A model generated the notes under the pieces. It did no database searches. It saw only the letters and a list, made by a program, of their open reading frames with translations, and was not told where the DNA came from. The position numbers and the translations under genes were made by a program. Shown piece after piece: positions 36,635 to 47,941 of a DNA stretch of 64,000 bases (within the stretch, counting starts at the first letter, position 1; each line of letters opens with the position of its first letter). The DNA lies in NCBI GenBank assembly GCA_019400425.1, contig JAFREE010000050.1, positions 83,127 to 147,126 of the forward strand, read 5' to 3'. The DNA is from Hymenochaete sp. R1 (lineage: Eukaryota; Basidiomycota; Agaricomycetes; Hymenochaetales; Hymenochaetaceae).

Positions 36635-38452
36635 CTAGAGCTTAGCTTTCACATCCCCAGTACCGAACCTCCTCATCTGCTGCGCTGCCTCCTTCACCAT
36701 GTTCTCCACGATCGTCTTCGCGGGGAGGACCTCGTGGATCTGCGCTGCGACGGACCCAATCAACCACGCTCGCCCGGCAACGGACTTTTCGGGATGTTGT
36801 TCGAGCTCGTGTTCGTGCGGAATGACACCCTTCGAGCAGAGGTCCTGGATTTCAGATTGACGTTTGGTTTCCCTGTTGTACAGCGTGTGTGTGAAGGAGG
36901 AAGGGAGTTGAGATGGAAACGGTTAGTATAGCTTTTTAGAGAGGTGCATGAGGAAGAAAACGCGATATACCAATCATCGATGTAGGCAGTCTTACGAACG
37001 CGAAGCGGACGGCCGGTGTAGATCAGCGTCCGAATGGCGTCGCCATAGGAGGCAGACAGAATAGCCTCTTTATGCGCTTTCGGCGCACCTGCCTCCACAC
37101 TCGCAACGAAGCGGGTGCCGACCCACACAGCTTCGGCTGAACATTGCAGCCGAAAGAATGTAAATAAGTCAGCGATAACGACGAAATTCAATGAAGTCAG
37201 TTTACGGCTCTCCTACATTATTATATCAAACATTGGGAATAGGGAAAGGAGGGAAAGAGGGGGGGGGGGGGGTTGAATAGAAAGAGGGGAATTGACGTGT
37301 GCGAACGGAGTAGACTGACCTCCCCACATCAGGTTCGCAGCCAGACCTCTTCCATCGTACACACCTCCAGCACCGATGACATACACCGGTTTACCAGTCA
37401 GGGGTGACTTGTGTCCCCTGACGGCGTCGACGCATGCCGGGATGAGAATGGACGAAGGCACGTCGCCGGTGTGTCCGCCGCCCTCGCCTCCTTGTGCACA
37501 GATGAGGTCGACGCCGGCCTCCAGCGCCTTTGGGACGTGTTTCGGATGGCCGACCATCTGTAATGTAGTGTAATCAACATGTCAAGAAATTAATTACTTT
37601 AGAGAGTGTGGAAATAAGGAGAGGGAGGGGGGAAGAAGAATGTTGAGGAGCGTACGTTCATGACCGGAATCCCGGCCTTGTGAAGCCTGTCGACGACCTC
37701 CTTCGGGGGTACACCGACCGCGGAGACGAATAGCGAAGCCTTCTCGTCAATGATCACGTCAATGAGCTCCGTTAAGTAGCCCTTCGTATAATCATACTAG
37801 AAAGGCAAGGTAAGCTGTCCTTAAGAAGTAGAGACGAAGGGTGAGTCGTACGTTGGTTTTACGAGCGTTACCGCCGACTTGAGGAAGGAGTAGATCGACG
37901 CCGAAGGGGGCATCCTTGTTGACGAGATGTTTCTTGATTTCGTGAATCTACTGTCCTGCATTGAGTCTCGTAGATTCTTGAATTTGCTTGAGAGGTCTGC
38001 TTACCTGAGACCTCAGGACCTTCGGCGTGTAGCCTAGGCGAGAACACCCAACTTAATCACAACAAGACTTGTCCGAAATGTGTCCTGTGTACATACCGAC
38101 ACCCCCTAAGAAAAGGAGTGCGCATTAATCATTCAATGTTATAAATGTTTGAGAGAAAGAAGGTAAGCTCACCAATGACGCCCATCCCACCTGCGTTGCT
38201 CACCGCTGCGCAGAGCTCAGGGCCCGCGGCTACGTTCATACCTAACCATAGGCGTATCAGTTTCCTTGATCCACACGTTCATACACTCATTCAAGGAGAA
38301 AAAGTTTTGCAAGGAGGCATCTTTCTTAAATCAGACGAAAGCCGAAACAGAGGTCATAAGTGAGTGAGTAGTAAAAGCGCATCCTCACCAGCGAGTAGAA
38401 CGGGGTGCTGGATTTTGAAGAGCTCTGTGACTGCTGTTTGGATGACGGCCAT
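36635..38452 (-). CDS. Nitronate monooxygenase (2-nitropropane dioxygenase family)
   Basis: FMN-dependent oxygenase of the NPD/NMO family that detoxifies alkyl nitronates such as propionate-3-nitronate. The start MAVIQTAVTELFKIQHPVLL is at 38450-38452. It continues AGMNVAAGPELCAAVSNAGG then MGVIGG, the conserved FMN phosphate region. Next come LICAQGGEGGGHTGDVPSSI with the probable catalytic His in GGHTGD, KPVYVIGAGGVYDGRGLAAN (glycine-rich FMN loop), and AVWVGTRFVASVEAGAPKAH. The C-terminus reads GSVAAQIHEVLPAKTIVENM to AAQQMRRFGTGDVKAKL, with TAG at 36635-36637. At least eight short introns; one holds a 14-G run. The protein appears complete, about 350 residues. Genome annotations often call this family dioxygenase. 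Confidence 0.9.
37259..37272 (+). repeat. Run of 14 G, intronic
   Basis: Uninterrupted G(14) inside an intron of the nitronate monooxygenase gene (C-run on the coding strand, near the acceptor side polypyrimidine tract). Likely length-variable, and prone to sequencing error. Confidence 0.8.
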
Positions 38453-38984
38453 GGCTATTTAGATATAAGACTGGATTTTTTTGTACCGCGAAGGGGGAAA
38501 AGTACGTTAAGATGGGATGGAGGGGGAGGGAAAGAACGATGGGATGAGTTGAAACTAAACGAGTTCCTGAGCAAACCGACGCCGACTGGACGACCCGATC
38601 CGAAGACACCGGATGTCTCCCTTTCAATCACATGAAAATCTTCAAGAGGCCAACCAACAATGACATGACCAAGTCGCTCGGCCACAACATGGATCACTGC
38701 TCTCACTGCTCTCTTTCAAAGACTCAATGCGCATCTCGTAACGAAACTCAAGATAGATCCAAGATTGCATGAAATAATTAGTAGTAGTAGCGGATTGGGA
38801 AAAAAGAGGAAAGAGAAACAAAGAGTGTAGGCTGTCAAAGTTGCGTCAGTTGCGAGTGCGGTTGAGGATTGCGAATGCTTGTGGTATATATGTACTGAAA
38901 TGTGTGTAGGATGATAGAGTATGGTATGGTAAGATAGAAAGGGGGAGATGTTGATGTTATCCGGTATCCGAGAACCAGTTTTGG
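38453..38984. other. Intergenic, between two minus-strand genes
   Basis: 5' flank of the nitronate monooxygenase gene and 3' flank of the coiled-coil gene. It is purine-rich on the plus strand (C/T-rich on the coding strand) next to the start codon, as at other promoters here. No further feature. Confidence 0.4.
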
Positions 38985-41085
38985 CTATGTTCCATTTTCT
39001 TCTTCTTGGCCGACGGCTCGTATGAGGCTGCGAAGGCGAAGCAGTTCGTTCGATACTTGTCTAAAAAAACAAAGGAAATAAGATGATTACCCAGATATCG
39101 CGAAGACTCTCTTGGATAGAAAAATATTAGAGAGTGCACTTACTCAGCCTGTTTCCGTGCAACCGACGAGTCCTCCTCCGACCTCCTCAAACTCGTCCTC
39201 AGTTCCTCGATCTGATCCTGTAAGTTTCCCTCGAACCGCTCCTGCACCTTCCTCTCCTCGTCCCGAATATCCTCCACTGACTTCCGGCTCTCGTCCTTCC
39301 TCGACATTTGGTCCAGCAACCGCGTATACTTCCCCTTCGCCTCCTCCGCCTCCTTCTTCAGCTTCGCCTCACGCTCCTTCATCTCCCGCCGGAGCCGCTC
39401 GACATCCTGCTTCCACCCCTCTGATAAGTGTTTGACCGAGTCTCGCAGCGTGACGTACTCCCTTTCGGCTTTTTGAGACGTGATAGTCGATTGTTGGACT
39501 TGGGCCTCCATCTCGCGGATGGAGCGTTTTGAGGTGGTGGTTTCGGATTTGAGTTGAGATTTGAGGGAAGCAGCTTCTGCTTCTGCTTTCCGAGCGCGTT
39601 CAAGGACCTGCGATCATCCGAACCTTTCAATATTGACGCACACCATGGCATTGGCAGCAAAATACACGTACCTCCTGTAATAGCCGTTCTTTCCTAGCTA
39701 CCACATTATTCAGCCCTTCATTCTCTAACCTCAACCTCTCCCTTCCATCTTTCAAATCCTCTGTCTGTCTCGTAAGCTGTGCGACTGTGCGTTGACTAAG
39801 CCGAAGCTGCGCCTTCGTGTTATCGAGCGCACTCCTCGCATTGATCACACACGCCTGCAGGTCCGCCAAGACCTTCGACGTATTCCCTGTCCCTCCGAAA
39901 GAAAGCCGCTTGCTTGGTGACGGCGGCGGAGGTGGAAGGCTCAGCGAAGATGAGCCCGACGTCGAGAGGGCGTCGGAAGCGGAAAGGGAGGCGCCGTCGG
40001 TAATCTTGCCTGACCGGTTCGAATTCGAGTTCGAGTTGGCGTTGCCGTTCGGCGTCGAGTTGAGAAGCCCGTCTTCGGCTAATGTGCGGGCGTGCCCTTT
40101 GGCACAAATGAGTCAAACGGAAAAGAAAAACAGCGGATACAAGGCAAGATGGCTAAGATGAAGATGCCAGAGAAACGGAAAGAAAGAAAGAGATGCGCAC
40201 CGACGCTGGCGATAGGTATACCTGCAAAATCGAAACCGCAGTGTCAATCAACTTGAAACCTCGAAACTGCGTATTGATAGTACTAAATGACACGACAATG
40301 AACGCTCCTTCGAGTTGCGAATGTCGTAGGCTGTCGTCAAGGGAAACGGGAAACGGGGAAAGGAGAACAGGGAAAAGACGTACGGCTGAGGGAACGTGTC
40401 GGGCTGACCGGACGTTTACTTAAACTACTCGAGCCCAAAAGCAAATCCGAGCCGAGCGAGTTCCCGTGTGCGTGATTAGACGAGGACGAGGCGAATGCTG
40501 TGGGGACGCCCTCCTTGATAATGGCGCTCCCGTCCTTGAGCGGGGAGGGGAGAGGTAGGTGGGACTCGGGCCCGGCCATGCCCTGGAGTTTGTCGTAGCT
40601 TGTTGCTCTGCGGGTCGTTTTGGGTGTAGTCTGGGCTGAGGGCGTGGAAGTGGAGGGGAGGTCATCCGTGCTAAAGAGTGGGGTTTCCCTGCCTGACATC
40701 GTGCCCCCGACACCGAAGCTGGAGGACGCGCTCTGAAAGGCGGCGCGGTGCTGCATTGATTGTTCAAGACTCTGGAGTTGGGCTTGTTGGTGTCGAATGC
40801 TATGTCTAAGCACGGACATCTGGTTTCGGACGGAGACTGGAGATGAACGGTGGGGTTAGTTAGTCAACGCAACGGGGATTGGAGCCGGGATAGAATGAGT
40901 TGGAAATTGGAGCTGGAGATGAAAGAGGAGTGCTGAGACTTGCCAGGGTCATCTAATGAATAGGATAATGAAGGACCTGATGGGCTTGTTGCCTGTGAGC
41001 GGACCGAGCATCGTGACGAGGCTCTTGATTGGGAACGAGAGGGAGGACGAGCGAACGATAGCTCTTGAGGGGAACTTGAAGACAT
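38985..41085 (-). CDS. Coiled-coil protein, possibly She3-like
   Basis: About 570 residues. Residues 1-250 are disordered and Ser/Pro-rich (MSSSSPQELSFARPPSRSQS; SGRETPLFSTDDLPSTSTPS). The C-terminal half is one long coiled coil beginning KVLADLQACVINARSALDNT, then KAQLRLSQRTVAQLTRQTED, RLENEGLNNVVARKERLLQE and REYVTLRDSVKHLSEGWKQD. It ends NELLRLRSLIRAVGQEEENG T with TAG at 38985-38987. I recall fungal relatives annotated as SWI5-dependent HO expression protein 3 (She3, an adaptor linking myosin to localised mRNA), but I cannot verify this, and coiled coils mislead by similarity. At least five introns. The start at 41085 is well placed. No catalytic motif is expected or seen. Confidence 0.7.
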
Positions 41086-41251
41086 GGTACTGGTACATGT
41101 AACACGGGAAGAGAGAAAGGAAAGCGAGGCGCGTCGGAGAGTCGAGTCGAGTCGGACGCGTTCAAACGACGACTAGCACCATTCTCATTCTTATTTAGAA
41201 AACAGCCCTGCAACTACTTCGTATCTCTTAACTAAAATCTATGCTACATCT

Positions 41252-42555
41252 CTACCACCCAAAAATAAGATCAGAAACCTGGCCCATCACTCCCCTTGCA
41301 GGCGAGTCTGTCGACGCGTTCTGCGCATTCGTTGGCGTTCCCCTCCCTCCTACATTCGGTGTCCCTTTCCGGAACGCGGAAGCAGAGGGCGCCAGCTTGA
41401 TAGGCGTCCCTACTGATGCCCCCGAGTCCGAGGAACGCATGTGGTATTTTTGAAGTTGAGAAGAGCCAGGATCCATGGAGACGTCCATGTCGTCGTGTGC
41501 AGAAAACGTACGGGCGTCGGGCGTCATCGTCGGTGGCGAACCATACGCGGGCCTTGCAGCAACGCCTAAGAGCTGCTCAGCTGCCAAAGGGTCCTAAGGA
41601 ATATTCGTTGAACCATCTCATAAGTAAATTGAACTGACACCACTCACAACCCATTTCACGCCTACCATCCAACGACCACCTTCTCCACTTATCGTCTCAC
41701 CGTTTTTCCTCCACGCTCGGGCAGCCTCCCAAGGTTGACTATACCCAATTTTGAACGCGTTCTCCACGTCCGAGCTCACTTCTGGTTCCGTAGTCCCTCC
41801 ATCCGCCATGGATTTGAAGTGAGCGACTGTGGACGAGTATCGCGATGGCGGAAACCCAAAAATAACAACATAAAGAGTCCTGTGCGCTGGTGGCGGCGTG
41901 GCTATTGGACCACTGTTATTACGAGACGGGGTCGGTTTGCTTTGACTCGCGAACAGTTGCTGAAAGGAATGGTGTTAGAGACATCGAATGGATGCGGGAT
42001 TCTTAAATCATACCGGAGACCTAATCCTGTGTGAGTCTACGCCTGTTTCATATATGATATCATTGACAGATGAGATTGGAGGGCCATCCTCATCATCTGC
42101 AGCGTCACGTAGCCGATGCCTATTTGCCACATGCAAGTTTAGTCTGGCACAAGTGGGACAACAACGTTCGAACTCACTTTGAAGAAGACTCAAACATAGA
42201 CTCTGAGCCAAAGTCAGAAGTGGTGTTACGTTGGTATGCAGGATTCATTTTGGCTCTTGTCGGGATAAGGTAAGGTTCTTCATTGCGCTGGCTCGCCAGC
42301 GGGGAACCCTGGTTGAAAGAACGTGAGTTTCGCGTGCTTTCGGCGATAAAGACGTGTGACATACTTGACTTTGAGCTAAAGACTGAAGATTTATGCCAAA
42401 TAAGCTATGAATCGAATGAAAAGAACGGCACATACCAAGAGATAGCCCGGCTGGTACTGAGGTCTGGATTGAGCGAGAGGGTCATTGAGGGATTGGCCCG
42501 GGCTGAAGCTGGCGGAGCCCTGGTTTGCAGGTGAGGAGCCAAAGGAATAAGCCAT
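41252..42555 (-). CDS. NUP53: Nucleoporin NUP53/NUP35 family
   Basis: Nuclear pore inner-ring nucleoporin. The start MAYSFGSSPANQGSASFSPG (42553-42555) opens a short FG-like, Ser-rich segment. The next exons contain DDEDGPPISSVNDIIYE, the conserved linker before the RRM-like MPPN domain. That domain includes SDVENAFKIGYSQPWEAARA and RKNGETISGEGGRWMVGVKW. The far C-terminus, GVMGQVSDLIFGW, matches the membrane-binding amphipathic helix of Nup53/Nup35; TAG is at 41252-41254. About five exons. The terminal DLIFGW is the best single clue. A frame with upstream Met codons to 42735 exists, but the 5' region looks non-coding. Confidence 0.82.
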
Positions 42556-42912
42556 GTTTTGAGAGTTGGTCGACTGAGACCCGAGCATTAGAGAATGTAA
42601 TTCCTGTGATGTCCCGTGGTTGAATTTAGAAGAGTAAAGAGTACAGCAGCAGTCGAATAAGGTCGATTTTGTGGCTGAAAAGTGGTCACGTGGGATGGTG
42701 GCACGGCAGGCAAGTGAAAGCTGTGAAAGCCTCATGGCTTCGGTGCTGCTCTAGCTTCTGGTCGTTGTCTTGTCTTGTCTCATCTCCCCTTCGCGTGCGT
42801 TGCCTTGCTCTCTCAGCTCAGCTCAGCCAGTCCTCTCCCCAGTCTTCCATGAGTTAATCTCACATTCATATCCCCATTTCCAGCCTTCTGCTTCCCTACT
42901 TCCTCTTACATT
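42556..42912. promoter_or_regulatory. Divergent promoter, NUP53 / SPA2
   Basis: About 357 bp between start codons. The SPA2 side is C/T-rich with repeated short motifs (cttgtcttgtctcatctccc; ctctcagctcagctcagcc). Confidence 0.4.
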
Positions 42913-45900
42913 ATGATGAACTCTATGCTCAAGCGTGCTCCCTCCACACCGAGGGCAGCCTCTCCTACCAACACTACTTACTCTGGAATATCAAACTACA
43001 AATCAGACCAATATAGACCCCTCAGAGATGGCTCATCTAGAGCACCTTCAATCAACGTCGACCCAAAGGCAGTCGCCAAAATTCACTACGACGAGATGGC
43101 CGCCTACCTCGACAACCATTTGGCGAAAGGTACGTGTTGCTGCCGAGTCAACTCTCCGTACAAGGCAACCTGCTCACCGCAATTCTCTCATTTGCATTCT
43201 TCCTCTCTCGCTCTCAGAACCCGCAAATGCTCGAGCATCAGCTCGGGAAAAACTCACTCGTCTCACGCGACAACAGTTCCAAGAGCTTTCAACTGATGTT
43301 TACGACGAACTATTGCGTCGCAAGAACAACACAGATAATGATGGTCCGTGTGACTTCTTGACCTTCGCTCTCCTCCCCCTCATCTTTCTACCAATTTGCT
43401 CGTCTTTCAATCATAAACTCCAAATCCAGGACGAGTGCCAAATTACTTTACTTTACTTCTTTATCTATCTTTCTTTGATAGAGTTTGAATTCAGCGCTCC
43501 GCATATACTTTGAATGGAGCTGCACCACGTTTTCTACTACATCCATCGGAACCTTTATTGCGTCTGACTGGCCTTCTCCTTTCTTCAGCAGAGGTCCCAT
43601 TCCTGCCGGTCAGGGATGACTTCCATCCAAAGCGTAATCAAGCCAGGCAGAAATTGGCGACGTTGCCGAAATCGCGATTCAAAGACTTGAGCGGCGATGT
43701 CTTTCACGAGCTAGGGCGGAGATATCCCGAGTTCAGAGAACCGGAGGTATGTTGAAGATTGGGACTCGTCCAAAACGCTCCTGCTAATTGTGCGTATAGA
43801 TGATGAAACCACCAGTGTCTCCAAACTCCAATTATGATGATATGGATATACCTTCCCCTGACTTCCCTCAGTCTTCAAAGAACGTATCCATTATTCGTTC
43901 GCCTCCCACAGACAGCGGGTATGGAGGAAGCACAAGGAGACCAAGTGAAGACTCTTCCTACAGGCGGCCAAGCGAAGATGGTGGCGCTAGTTATCGGAGA
44001 CGGCCGAGCGAGGACAACTACGGCAACCGTAACGAAGATGGCGGGTATGGGTATTCCTCATCTCGGAGGAAACCCTCACAAGACGTCGTCGCAAACCTCC
44101 GAGGCGAGGAACGACGACGGCCTTCGCCAGATTTGTCTCTGTCGGGTAGGAGGTCGGGGGAAGATGACCGCAATCTTGCGCGGCGTCCCTCTGGGTCAGT
44201 CTCGACGACATCAGATTCGACAAATGCCACGAACGCACAGAGGGAAGTCATCATACCCAATAAGAGCATCATTGCGGAGGAAGACATTGAAGTGCCGTAT
44301 GGGCGCGAGAGAGAGAGTTCCAGTACTGCTGTTGGGGGCCGGGCATCAAGGAGTCCTGATAACAGGGACAGAAGCCCCGACATGCGTGGAGATACTGACG
44401 GGGATGGGATCACCGACAACGAGCCCAGTAATGCTCGTTCTCCGCAACTCGAAGTCCGTGGACTAGGCGGATTGAGCGGGTTGAGCGGATTGACTGCTCG
44501 TCTACGAGACAACAGGAACGTAGAAGACGACGAGGAAGAGTGGTCCGGAACAGGCCGGAGCGGAGGGGAAGATTACTTTGACAAGATGTCTCTGGGACGA
44601 GTGAGCGTTACGTCGGACCGATCGGCGGGCGGGGCTGGTGGTGGTATGGGACAGAACTCGCGATCGTCGGGAGGGAACCTGAACTCAGGGAGGATGAGTA
44701 AGAACGGTGGTTCGTTTGAGGATGTGGAGGCATTGAGGAGGGATTATGAGTACAAGATCGCGACGATGCAGTCGAAGATTGGGGGTTTGGAAAGGTCGTT
44801 GGAGGAGGCTGAGGAAAGGGGAAAGAGAATGAGGGACGAGAGCGCGGAGGAAAAGGCGCGCGTTTTGGAAGAAGAGATCAGGTTCCTGCGGGATGTGAGT
44901 AATGCTGGGCCTTGATGCCTCAAATTCAGAAACTAATTGACTGCGAGCAGAAGGACAGCGACCGAGAAGCTATGGCCCGTGACCTGCAGAATGAGCTTAC
45001 AGCACTGCGTCAGGAACGCCAGCAGATGGACGAAGGAGCTACGAGACGTGATAGGGATCAACAGGACCAGATTAATTCCCTGCGCAGACGTTGTGAGCAG
45101 CTCGAATTCGAACGTCAAGACTTTGGTTCAGGGGTATGTTGAAAAATATACATTAACTATGTTGTCTGTGTCTAACTTGCTTTCATTAGTCTGATCCAGA
45201 AACGATTGAGCAATTGCGCTCTGACCTTGAAGGTCTCTTATCCGAGCTCGCTGACCTTTCTCATAGAAATGACGAGCTCATGATTGCGAAGGAATCGGAT
45301 CTGGCCGTCATCAATAATCTCGATATGCAGGTCAAGGACTACAAACGCAAGTATGAAACAGCGAAGACCGAATTACGTAGCTTCAAAGGTATGATTTCGA
45401 GTAACGTCAATCAAGAACCATAACTAACTTCTCTCTTTTTAGCTACATCACAAATATTTCTTAAAGCCCCTAAAGCAGAAGGCGATCAAATGCCCGTCTC
45501 TGCTGATGGTGGGCTGGTCGATATTCATGTTACCGCATTCCTCACTGCGATAGACGGTCTCCTGACAGCTGGTCGGTCGCCAGCGCCGAGTCGGGTGCTC
45601 CCACCAATGCGGACTGTCCTCAACGCCGTATCCGCCATCGTTGATGACGTTCGTCAGTACGAGCGGCGGCAGAGTCGTGATTCTGACAACGATGCTGTGC
45701 GATCCTTGCGGGACAGGACAGAGGCAACGCTCAGTAACCTGGTGACTGCATCGAAAACCCATGCCACGAGCATGGGAATGTCCCCCGTCAGCTTGCTCGA
45801 CGCCGCTGCGAGCCATTTGTCCGCGGCTGTGACGGAGCTCGGGAAGATGGTGTTGATTCGGAAGGCGACGAAAGCCGAGCAGGACCAGTTCGAGGCGTCG

Positions 45901-46642
45901 CTGACGTCAAATTCGAACGCATCGTTCGGGGCGAACGGGTTTGTGCCGACGTTAAGGTCGATTGACGAGATCAGGCTTTCGTCGTCGTCCTCACATCAGA
46001 GGGTTGGTTCGTCTGCTTCTCGCAAGTCGAATGATACGTCGTCACCTATCCCAACGTCGTTGTCGGAGTTACAGTCGCCGCCCCTCCCGAGTTCGATGCT
46101 GGGTGAGAATTTGAAACGGCGTCCGATGACGCCTTCGAGTTCTGTGGGGAGTTCACCGCCACCTCTGTTTGATCAGTCGAGGACAAACGCGACCACAAGC
46201 GATGACAGCGCTGCACCAGAAGGGCCGGATGACGCTTGGACAGAACTCAAGGTGCGTTGTCGCATACTTTTGTGAATAGTGATTTAAACTAACGTTCATC
46301 CCTTTTTAGCCATATCTAGAAGCCCAATCCGAGTCCATCGTGTACGCCATCCAGAGCGTCCTCTCCAGCGTCCGCAGTCCATTGCCAACGCCAGCTCTAA
46401 ACGACAACCTCACGCAAATCATCACCATCGTCTCTTCCATCGTCGCCGTGTGTAAGGATGCACTCCCGCCGTCGTCAGCGCACAAGGGAGGCGAGATGAT
46501 CCGTGAGCTGAGCGAGCACGCGAACAGGCTGAGTGAAGTGCAGAACCAGAATATGAGGGAGGTGACGAAGGAGTCGAGACAGGTGATGGCAAAGTCGAGC
46601 TTTGCGATTGCGAATGCGATGAAGGGGTTGATGAAGTTATGA
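42913..46642 (+). CDS. SPA2: SPA2-like polarisome scaffold (SHD domains)
   Basis: Scaffold of the polarisome at hyphal tips, linking formins, MAP kinase modules and exocytosis. About 1,080 residues over eight or so exons. Two Spa2-homology (SHD/GIT) repeats are visible: ASAREKLTRLTRQQFQELST with DVYDELLRR (about 43230-43320), and NQARQKLATLPKSRFKDLSG with DVFHELGRRYPEF (about 43640-43735). Disordered RRPSED repeats follow (about 43950-44020), then a charged region, coiled coil (EALRRDYEYKIATMQSKIGG; DRDQQDQINSLRRRCEQLEF) and a conserved helical C-terminus (PYLEAQSESIVYAIQSVLSS; IRELSEHANRLSEVQNQNMR) ending MKGLMKL. The start is the first of MMNSMLKRAPSTPRAA. The SHD repeats make the call firm; the exon structure is approximate. 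Confidence 0.9.
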
Positions 46643-47248
46643 AAAACATGAATAAGGATACCGTGACGGTTTCAATGTGCCTCCCCTCTCTGCCTTTCTT
46701 TAACTACTCCCCTTTTATCTGTTCTATGTTTCAGATTGTGGTATATTGGTATTCTTTGGACTTTTGGTTTCCCCATTTCCTTCTTTCACCTTTTCACTCC
46801 CCTTTTCAGCACTGTTTACTTTCATATCTTTCTCATGATACATTTTATGACTCTTCATCCTTTTTCTTTCTCCTTGCTTTTTTTTACCCTATGTTCGCTG
46901 GCGCAGATACCCCTATGCATAATCTATTCATGTGATTTAAGCCTTTTCATGGTGCACAAGCTCTCATTTTCTTAGATGCGATTAAGAACGAATGAATGAA
47001 TAAATGGTAACGCTAACTCTTATCCTACGGTATTTGCTGATCGATTGACGCTTCTTTTCTTGTTCTAAACCTGCAGAGCCTCCGACTCTGGGAACGTCCT
47101 GATTGATTATGCATATAGTTTGTGTCTGTATGTACATGTGTGTCGGTATGGTTGCTTGTGTTTGTGTGTCCACGAACTGCGAATGGCGCTTAACAACTTA
47201 ACATGACTCGGTCTGAGTCAGAAAGCTTCTTTCCTTCCTTCTATCATC
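46643..47248. other. Intergenic
   Basis: SPA2 3' flank, very T/C-rich (46680-46900), then a GT-rich stretch (about 47105-47175). No gene supported. Confidence 0.4.
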
Positions 47249-47941
47249 TTGTCTTCCAGATCATCAACCGGTTTCTGCTCGACCACAATGACTCGCGGAG
47301 ACCACAACTCGACGCGCTCATCTACGACGTCTTTCACTCTAGATAAGGAGAAGAAGGCTGAAGACTGGCGTGTCGATGCGAATGAAGTATACTATACGCA
47401 CAACCTTACAAATCATCCAAATGCGCAGCAAAAGCATCCCCAGAACGAACACAAAATTCCTTCGTGCGTCGGAAGGGTTATGCGTCGTCTCACCAATCTT
47501 TTCTGCGTTTTCGGGATCGGACGGTCATCAGACAGTACCTTTCTTATGAAAGATGCCAAAACTCATGACACTCCGAGTGAGAACTCACCGACGAACGTCC
47601 AGCTCCATAGCCACATCGGTGAAAATAAGGAGGAAGAGGCGCAGATCATGCAGGCAATACATGAAAATGGCGAGAGACTGAAGATAATTGCGGAGAGACA
47701 TGCACATCACTTCCAAATATGCATGGAACAGCAAGTTGAACAAATGAGGTTGATGAGGGAAATAAAGGGCGAGCAAAAGGAATGGGCTCGGATAAATAGA
47801 GAGATTCGGAAAATAAAGGACGAGCAAAAGGAGCAGGCTCGGAGAAATAGAGAGATCCGGGAAAGGATACTCGAGTCTTTGCGGTCCATTAGAATCCATG
47901 TTCAAACCTTGAACGATTATTATGATGCTGTATGTGTTTAA
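47249..47941 (+). CDS. Orphan coiled-coil protein with internal 17-residue repeat
   Basis: Uninterrupted 230-residue frame starting MSSRSSTGFCSTTMTRGDHN, or at Met 47288 (MTRGDHNSTRSS). I recognise no family. Residues about 70-95 hold a short Cys-containing hydrophobic patch (VGRVMRRLTNLFCVFGIG). The C-terminal half is a charged helix (MEQQVEQMRLMREIKGEQKE) with a 51-bp, 17-residue tandem duplication. The reading may continue: a GTATGTG donor at about 47933, an acceptor before 47999 and a further 22 codons ending GNERDTPENSNDA would replace the last three residues. The codon pattern of the open frame looks coding, but there is no homology support. It sits between SPA2 and a gene-poor spacer. 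Confidence 0.5.
   Translation: MSSRSSTGFCSTTMTRGDHNSTRSSTTSFTLDKEKKAEDWRVDANEVYYTHNLTNHPNAQQKHPQNEHKIPSCVGRVMRRLTNLFCVFGIGRSSDSTFLMKDAKTHDTPSENSPTNVQLHSHIGENKEEEAQIMQAIHENGERLKIIAERHAHHFQICMEQQVEQMRLMREIKGEQKEWARINREIRKIKDEQKEQARRNREIRERILESLRSIRIHVQTLNDYYDAVCV
47761..47862 (+). repeat. 51-bp intragenic tandem repeat
   Basis: Copies 47761-47811 and 47812-47862 match over most positions (aataaagg.cgagcaaaagg core, ctcgga.aaatagagagat). The period keeps frame (17 codons) and duplicates a charged helix, IKGEQKEWARINREIRK versus IKDEQKEQARRNREIRE. Confidence 0.8.

Noticed and set aside
43834..44512. Alternative frames over the SPA2 disordered region
   Set aside because: GC-rich low-complexity DNA opens all frames; only one continues the SPA2 protein.
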